Assembly (NCBI GenBank): GCA_030849805.1
Contig: JASANZ010002253.1
Span: 1 to 64,000, forward strand
Direction of reading: 5' to 3'
DNA from: Sergeia podlipaevii
Lineage: Eukaryota; Euglenozoa; Kinetoplastea; Trypanosomatida; Trypanosomatidae
DNA: 64,000 nucleotides
Below the pieces are notes generated by a model. It did no database searches. It worked only from the letters and a program-made list of their open reading frames with translations, and was not told where the DNA came from. The translations under genes were made by a program, and so were the position numbers. Shown piece by piece: positions 59,201 through 64,000 of the stretch (within the stretch, counting starts at the first letter, position 1; each line of letters opens with the position of its first letter).

Positions 59201-62200
59201 TTGTAGGGTGCTTTGACATTTCTCACGACGTGAAGCGCAGCACAATTATGTCTGGCGCCAATACGAAGCCAATCCGGCTCACAACCTCTATGCAAGCACA
59301 CGCACCTGGTACTGCCATCACAGGCATTTTGTATTCGCGAACAGGGAACTGCGTCATCTCCACTGGGCCAGACGGCAGTGTCATGCGAACGCCGCTCCTC
59401 ACTGATCCTCGCGTGACTGGGAAAAGCATCACATTCGGTGTCCCGGTGCTGCTGCCGACCTTTTCACAGAAGCCTGTCCGCTCACTCGTGTTCTGCCGCT
59501 CCGCGAAGGTCTTCGTTACCGTCCATAGTGACCGTCGCGTGCTGCTGTGGGCACTTCATAGAACTGGCACGGAGATTGTACACCAGTATCCGCAGGAAAC
59601 GCAAGACATCGTCGGCGTCACTTTTCTGGAGGAGCACGACCGCATCGCGCTCCTCAGCGCGGACAGAAGTATTCGTGTCTACGACCTGCGCGGCTTCAGG
59701 GCCCACACTGTGATTTATCCATCGCGTTTGTCTGAAAACCGTGTGGAGGACATGGCGTCTGTGACGCTCAAGAGCTCCATGGACGACGCAGACGGCGCCT
59801 TGGCGTACCTGCCGCAGAGTGAGCGACTTGTGTGCGCGCTGCGGGGCCCTGTCATGTACGAGCCTACTGCGCCATCCGAGAAGGAGAAGAAGAAGCCACC
59901 GAAGCCACCACTGCTGTCGGCTTCACCTAACTTTCACATTGCGAAACGAAGCAGGGGTGCTGACGACATGCCACCGGGTTTCACCGCCTTTCAAGAAGTC
60001 ATGGATAGCGATAGCAGCGACTTTGATGATTTCACTGGAGATGAAGAGATCGACGGACACAAGCGCGGTGGCGGCGAAAATGGTTCCAATGCGGCGGAGT
60101 TGCGGGCACAGAGGCGTGCAGAGCAGCGCGCGGCTGAGCGTCGGCGGCTGGAGGAAGAGAAGCTTGCTGCGCGTCGTCTGCAGCTTCGCACCACACACTC
60201 TCGCGGCATCATCGAGGTGGTCGTCAACCGCGCAGCCGCGGAATTGCATTCCTTCAGCGCGGACAAGTGGAAGGTGTGGAGCTTGCGCAGCGGTCAACTC
60301 CTGCGCGAGGTGGATATTCCACTGCGTGTGCGTGAGCAGCTCCCCGTTTTCTCAAAGACACTTGCAACTTCGGTTGGGTGGACAACGGACGCACAGACAA
60401 GGCTGCTTGCGGGTGCCCGAGACGGCGTTGTGGTGACACTGGACTCTGCAAATGGAGGCATTGTACACGCCGAGGAGCTGATTCGTGAGACAGGCCTCAA
60501 GGGTGATCTTGTCGATCGTGATATCGCCCTTGTACTTCATCATGGAAACCGGACATACATCTGCGGTGGTCGTACCTGTGTGGTTCGGCGCTACATGCCC
60601 AACGTGCTGCGCTCCAACGGTGAAGAGAGCACCGTCTCCATGGCAGTGCGGTTGCCCATTCGTACCACTATTACCGCGTGCTGCATTGTTCGCGATACGC
60701 ACGTGTGCCTCGGTACCATCGACACCCGTCTCTACTTTTACCGAATGGTTGACGGGAGTGCGCCGTACTGTGAGGAGGTGCTTCGCTGTGACACACAGCC
60801 AGATGCCGAGCCTGACATTGGCGCCGTGGTAGGTCTTTTCTACCTCAACGAGAACAGTCAGAATCTTCTTCTCGTTATCCTGGACACGGGCGTGATGCAC
60901 GTGTATGCGTACTTAAAAAACGCCTTCGTTGCTCGCTTCCGTGTGGTTCGTGCGCACGAGTGTCGCGTGCGAAAGGTGGTGCACCATCGTGCAGAACACC
61001 GTATCATTATAGGTGACTCTATCGGTCGCGTGCACGTGCTGGACATTAGTAAGTTCATCTCTGAGCACGTTGAGTTTCGCCGCGCGATATCATTGCAATA
61101 CTCGTTTCAGGCGGACACTGCAGAGATCATCTCACTCGACTTCTTTACCGTGATGCCATCCACCTTGCTTCCCGATTTTGACTTGTCTTCAAACGGACAA
61201 CAGCAGCCGAAGACTGGGCTTACTCTTCGGGGCGTTTATGCGGCTGCTGGCGGTGCTGCTACTGTTTCCATTGTGTCGAGCGGCACGGGGATGAACGCGC
61301 CGGTACTGGGGGCATGTTCGCCTAACGGGATCGGGGTCGGCGGTAGCGGAGAGGGCGGCGCGCCGCCATCTCTCATCTCCCCTATCTCGGGGACTTCAGG
61401 GTTCGATGGCTCGGCGACCAACAACGGGGCTATGTCACGTCCTGTAGGCAACAATGGTAATCAGCAGCAGCCACGCCACTACCTCGTTGTCGGGTCCATT
61501 AGTGGCAACGCGCGCTTATTCCTGCTGGAGCCGCAGTCGCTATACTCTGCGCCGGCGGCGGCAACCAACAGTCTCGCTGGAAACGCGTTCGACAACGAAT
61601 CCATCACAACGGCTGCAGGACTGCTGAACAGCATGACGCGACGCTCGTCCTTGGCGGGGACCGCTCAAAGCAGCTCGGGACTCCCTACGCCCACGAAGCA
61701 ACATACAGTTGTAGTAGAGGGCAACCCTCTCTCCTCTCCTCAAAACAACGCCAGTCAGTCGCAGCTGCCCGTTGTGGTCGGCATTTTTGGTTTTGACACG
61801 TGGGACCTTGTGAATGGCACAGGTTTTAGCAACATGAATATCAGCCCATCGACCACTCCCATACTGAGAAGAGGAAACGAGCGAATGCTGGACGCTATTT
61901 TACAGCAGGCAAAGCATCAGATGGCCGCCGCGGAGAAAGCTGCAGCTGCTACGCAAAGCACTGTCAGCAGCGTTACGACAGAAAAGGACTGTACTACGAC
62001 TACCACTGACGCGCGAAGCCTCCGTTCTTCACCTCTTCGGCCTGGGTCCTCTGGTAGACAACGGAGCGGCAAAAAACAGAGTCGCAGGAAACCGAAGAAA
62101 GTCCAGAAGGAAAGCACCACTCCAATTATATCACCCCGCAAAGATGGTTTTTCGTTGCTGAATGAGCAGCGTGTGGTGGTCAATAGTAGTTCCGCAACAA

Positions 62201-64000
62201 ACGCGCCTGTGGGCAAGCAGCATCGTCGCGGGCGTTCCTTCAACCAATCAACCGACAACAGAACAGCCTCGTGCAGTAGCGATATTCTCATGACGCGTGC
62301 TTCCGCCACCCTAAATGGCAGCAGTGCGCTTGAAACTTCGCCGATGACGCCACTGAAGAGTCAGCAGCAAGCTGCTGCAGGAAGCGCTGCTGCTGCCGCT
62401 TCGGCTACTGGCGGCCCCGGCAATGGCACTGGCCCTTCTGTTGTATCTCCACACTCTCTCGAGTCAATTTTGCCGCCTAGCACTTCGTTTTTGCAAGGCA
62501 CATTTGATACAAACGGTACGTTCGCCAGTGGCACCTTTGCGTTAAGCCGCTCACCTTTTTCCCCCAATGGAACGGTTTCCCCTCTCATGGATAGCCTGGG
62601 ACCTCAAAGGACGCGCAAGGAGTCCAAGTATCGTCGCAACCCACTCCTACGAACATACCCAGTCGCGTGGCTCAAGAAGATAGGCGTCATTCATCCGCGC
62701 AAGAACATCCCAGACGTGGACGAAGTCGGAGCGCCGCTGTTGTTGCCAGCAGAGGTGGCCTTTGCGGATAACATCAACGACATTGTGCTCCCCGGTGAGG
62801 TGGTTGATGATGATGACTTTGCTAGCTTTGACGGGGACATGACCTCACGAGACAAACAACGGAGTCACACGCTGACAGATGAGTCAGTTACGATGGGCTC
62901 CCCCACTGATCAGCTAGCCATCCACGACACTGACATGGCCACCGCTGCTGGTGTCACCATAGATCGTCGAGGGACCTCTCCTGGATCGACCTTCTTCCTT
63001 ACTGGAATATCACATGAACAAAGTCAACAGCGGCCGCCACTCAGTCGTGCGGACAGCCTTCTAACCTCGGGCCCGTATCCTGTGCCAAAATTTGCTGCTA
63101 GTAGTGTTGATAATCCACCGCTACACAGAAGCAGTCTTGCTGCTGCACCTGCAATCGCCCCGGGGCATGCTTCGCTCCCTGTTGTCATGACTTGTGCTGA
63201 GGTCTGCAGCATGGTTCCCCATGAATTGGACTCCACCAACGATGCAAGCCACTTGACCAACTCGCAAACGCGCTTGCCTAGCATGCACAACAGCATAGGG
63301 GCAGTTGCCAATGGAGATTCCATTCGGCCTCCGTCTGCTGCATCTACGCGGCCACGTTGCTCAAACAGCGGTTCTCACTTGACCAGCCGCTCTCCATCTA
63401 TAACCGGACCTCTGTCGTCGCCAGCGACGCCGCACTCAACTACCTCCAAGGCCAATGACCCGGGCAGCGGTTGCAGCAGCAACCTTCATACTGACTCGAG
63501 CTTGATCAAGGTTCAGTCGCCAGTACCCCCACCTGCGCCGCCCAAGGGGGCCTCCGCATCTGTAGGCTCCAAGCTGAGTGGAAGTCTAGCGCCGCATTCT
63601 CCAGACTCTGTGTTAATGTCAGTCGGAAGCGTGCGTCATCGCAATAGTCCGCATCACCTTACGCATTACTCCCCTCCCGCTGCTATCGCTGGAACGGATG
63701 ACTCGAACACCCCTCGGCTGGTTGCTGCGGTGTCGTGGGGAGCAAGCACTGCCGCCGGGATCAGCTCAGATGACTTTTTGTTTCCTGGGCCTTTTCCTAG
63801 CATGGACGTGCTTGAGCAGCGCCGAGACCAGCTGATGTTAGCGCGTATGGCCAAGCAACTTGACCGAGTGAAGCCGAGCGGCTACGCAGAAGGCTCCTTT
63901 ACTGGCCAGATACAGCAATCATGGGTTAAGCGCGCGGGCGATGCAGCCGCGATAGCCGCTACACGGGCAGCCGCTCTGGCAAGCCCGTCTGCGGTGTCAC
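56293..64000 (+). CDS. Giant WD-repeat protein, 3' end beyond window
   Basis: The ATG at 56293 opens a frame that I read codon by codon to 64000 without a stop: at least 2569 residues, incomplete at the right edge. Residues 1-790 are mostly disordered, with Gly-, Gln- and Asn-runs and short helical segments such as WLVELLLDIIASRLDV. From about 797 to 1620 there are WD-like beta-propeller blades: IVTKSGRNIITSAKDGIVKVW, VFVTVHSDRRVLLWAL, IALLSADRSIRVYDLRG, ELHSFSADKWKVWSLRSGQL and RIIIGDSIGRVHVLDIS. An Arg/Glu/Ala coiled coil (about 1267-1300) interrupts the propeller region. The rest is Ser/Pro/Thr-rich with basic patches. Such propellers act as scaffolds; large ones in kinetoplastids are often flagellar or cytoskeletal, which is inference here. 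No acidic, lipid-binding or enzyme motif is recognised. Confidence 0.9.
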   Translation, partial: MDASAKKKAYALTHGGGGGEVLGKNRTAMARARVAKTLQLEGDVPPPITPRTELPLNRHLSTRYIPAQVPFSSLSCGEFLTARDVQDLSVIFCRYNVLLNDVETGGSHNCEDLRSLCSLTQNSDGGGGDFGRCESATFSHFGGEVENVASGPGRQQQQHRMTSSSVGPSVNVSERPAHGQRKRLARVGSGTLVDSKLTRDEDDRALSVEWLVELLLDIIASRLDVSLTAAVSAASPGATLRTTHVNSAIAVAGSHPQANTANPMNLATIAAAVANTSTMRRHRDSVSTVAGANSNELASPHRSGATAAGGSGGGGGGGGGFSSRRSSSGSAALLGHSTHFDTNNAVAYRMRRRALRQAQLAKYREELMSWVSTLAQPCNALTTPAVWEECDKQVRLLSEYRNIIKRADTQRTPTSNATASGGASYGIVQLSAAAELRCGGWGPITDKCASPRKRLGSLSTTMGVPTPLSALSSPLHRQTVRGAVTVVVPQQCSMTDPMSLYTSAPSILADQSTSDPAMYRINLEDATNSLLRRFPLTHAPVPTSRRNSFQNNSSGAGASISFPEQGGSNSSGHAFAYQQNNNSGVEDTIVIACYGEHVDGTSCAMWRDILMQPRAWSGELYEYLEDETANGFLGAATSSVAVRGTGRANALAIQRQQQEQQRQNAAARRRREQSKYHIVCWSDLTNNFIVEQEIELYRRGAEAMYSRVPTMTLEEDDRTNNHQKNPSDVPLLSPSDRDEDEDDEEENAADMAHMSANRSRRRHRTRKGKEAVSDPQNSIVADLETFAEELKGLHTQSADHAIVTKSGRNIITSAKDGIVKVWETCWGQFVCNILNVGKAWVLHMCLLHDDQYLMVATTNAELTILEFPKGSIIQKFRGCTTLSTALRKVTQEGTTYVQRYGIKPGECGPHRMDYREGMPAETFHAMRKEAQLAHTMTVLPAKAIEGFVTPTALFFHPEQGLCFFGTAEGVVGCFDISHDVKRSTIMSGANTKPIRLTTSMQAHAPGTAITGILYSRTGNCVISTGPDGSVMRTPLLTDPRVTGKSITFGVPVLLPTFSQKPVRSLVFCRSAKVFVTVHSDRRVLLWALHRTGTEIVHQYPQETQDIVGVTFLEEHDRIALLSADRSIRVYDLRGFRAHTVIYPSRLSENRVEDMASVTLKSSMDDADGALAYLPQSERLVCALRGPVMYEPTAPSEKEKKKPPKPPLLSASPNFHIAKRSRGADDMPPGFTAFQEVMDSDSSDFDDFTGDEEIDGHKRGGGENGSNAAELRAQRRAEQRAAERRRLEEEKLAARRLQLRTTHSRGIIEVVVNRAAAELHSFSADKWKVWSLRSGQLLREVDIPLRVREQLPVFSKTLATSVGWTTDAQTRLLAGARDGVVVTLDSANGGIVHAEELIRETGLKGDLVDRDIALVLHHGNRTYICGGRTCVVRRYMPNVLRSNGEESTVSMAVRLPIRTTITACCIVRDTHVCLGTIDTRLYFYRMVDGSAPYCEEVLRCDTQPDAEPDIGAVVGLFYLNENSQNLLLVILDTGVMHVYAYLKNAFVARFRVVRAHECRVRKVVHHRAEHRIIIGDSIGRVHVLDISKFISEHVEFRRAISLQYSFQADTAEIISLDFFTVMPSTLLPDFDLSSNGQQQPKTGLTLRGVYAAAGGAATVSIVSSGTGMNAPVLGACSPNGIGVGGSGEGGAPPSLISPISGTSGFDGSATNNGAMSRPVGNNGNQQQPRHYLVVGSISGNARLFLLEPQSLYSAPAAATNSLAGNAFDNESITTAAGLLNSMTRRSSLAGTAQSSSGLPTPTKQHTVVVEGNPLSSPQNNASQSQLPVVVGIFGFDTWDLVNGTGFSNMNISPSTTPILRRGNERMLDAILQQAKHQMAAAEKAAAATQSTVSSVTTEKDCTTTTTDARSLRSSPLRPGSSGRQRSGKKQSRRKPKKVQKESTTPIISPRKDGFSLLNEQRVVVNSSSATNAPVGKQHRRGRSFNQSTDNRTASCSSDILMTRASATLNGSSALETSPMTPLKSQQQAAAGSAAAAASATGGPGNGTGPSVVSPHSLESILPPSTSFLQGTFDTNGTFASGTFALSRSPFSPNGTVSPLMDSLGPQRTRKESKYRRNPLLRTYPVAWLKKIGVIHPRKNIPDVDEVGAPLLLPAEVAFADNINDIVLPGEVVDDDDFASFDGDMTSRDKQRSHTLTDESVTMGSPTDQLAIHDTDMATAAGVTIDRRGTSPGSTFFLTGISHEQSQQRPPLSRADSLLTSGPYPVPKFAASSVDNPPLHRSSLAAAPAIAPGHASLPVVMTCAEVCSMVPHELDSTNDASHLTNSQTRLPSMHNSIGAVANGDSIRPPSAASTRPRCSNSGSHLTSRSPSITGPLSSPATPHSTTSKANDPGSGCSSNLHTDSSLIKVQSPVPPPAPPKGASASVGSKLSGSLAPHSPDSVLMSVGSVRHRNSPHHLTHYSPPAAIAGTDDSNTPRLVAAVSWGASTAAGISSDDFLFPGPFPSMDVLEQRRDQLMLARMAKQLDRVKPSGYAEGSFTGQIQQSWVKRAGDAAAIAATRAAALASPSAVS

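Noticed and set aside
1..64000. tRNA, rRNA, CRISPR arrays, insertion sequences and retroelements
   Set aside because: No cloverleaf-like A/B boxes, repeat-spacer arrays, transposase or reverse transcriptase motifs were seen on reading.
1..64000. Reassigned stop codons, as in Blastocrithidia
   Set aside because: Conserved genes such as MLH1 (ending FERC) and HID1 end at normal stops, and long genes contain no internal stop codons.

Overview
The window looks like nuclear DNA of a kinetoplastid (trypanosomatid) protist. The evidence is one-strand gene order over about 62 kb, no introns in any recognised gene, and AT-rich gaps full of T-rich/pyrimidine tracts followed by AG just upstream of start codons (spliced-leader trans-splicing acceptors). 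The proteins also carry the long low-complexity Ser/Gly/Gln/acidic insertions common in this group. Standard stop codons are used. The species cannot be named from the sequence.

Layout. Bases 1-113 hold the 5' end of a leftward gene, with its own pyrimidine tract and AG acceptor. Bases 114-1799 are then a divergent strand-switch region, the usual place where two polycistronic units start. Everything from 1800 to 64000 reads rightward. In order: BLUF-like/TEX47-like protein; divergent cyclophilin; TRAPP subunit TRAPPC6/Trs33; small mitochondrial membrane protein; mitochondrial initiation factor 2; multi-IQ protein; HID1; short RING protein; class I histone deacetylase; RING plus four-EF-hand protein; coiled-coil protein; a damaged secreted-protein locus; MLH1; giant kinesin with an expanded motor; disordered Ser-rich protein; CitE/CLYBL-like mitochondrial lyase; zinc-ribbon STE-type kinase; giant ABCC-type protein with degenerate ATP sites; unknown mitochondrial protein; and a giant WD-repeat protein still open at the right edge.

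The genes do not form one pathway, as expected for a kinetoplastid polycistronic unit. They cover secretory traffic (TRAPPC6, HID1), mitochondrion (IF2, CLYBL-like, two unknowns), chromatin and repair (HDAC, MLH1) and probable cytoskeleton or flagellum (IQ protein, kinesin, WD protein). The two RING genes on either side of the HDAC look like paralogues; only one carries EF-hands.

Start codons were chosen from the first ATG after a plausible AG acceptor. For IF2 and the IQ protein this moves the start well inside a longer reading frame. Two single Ns (1470 and 23169) sit at suspicious junctions. DNA nearest the strand switch is visibly more AT-rich, in genes as well as gaps, than DNA beyond about 9 kb.
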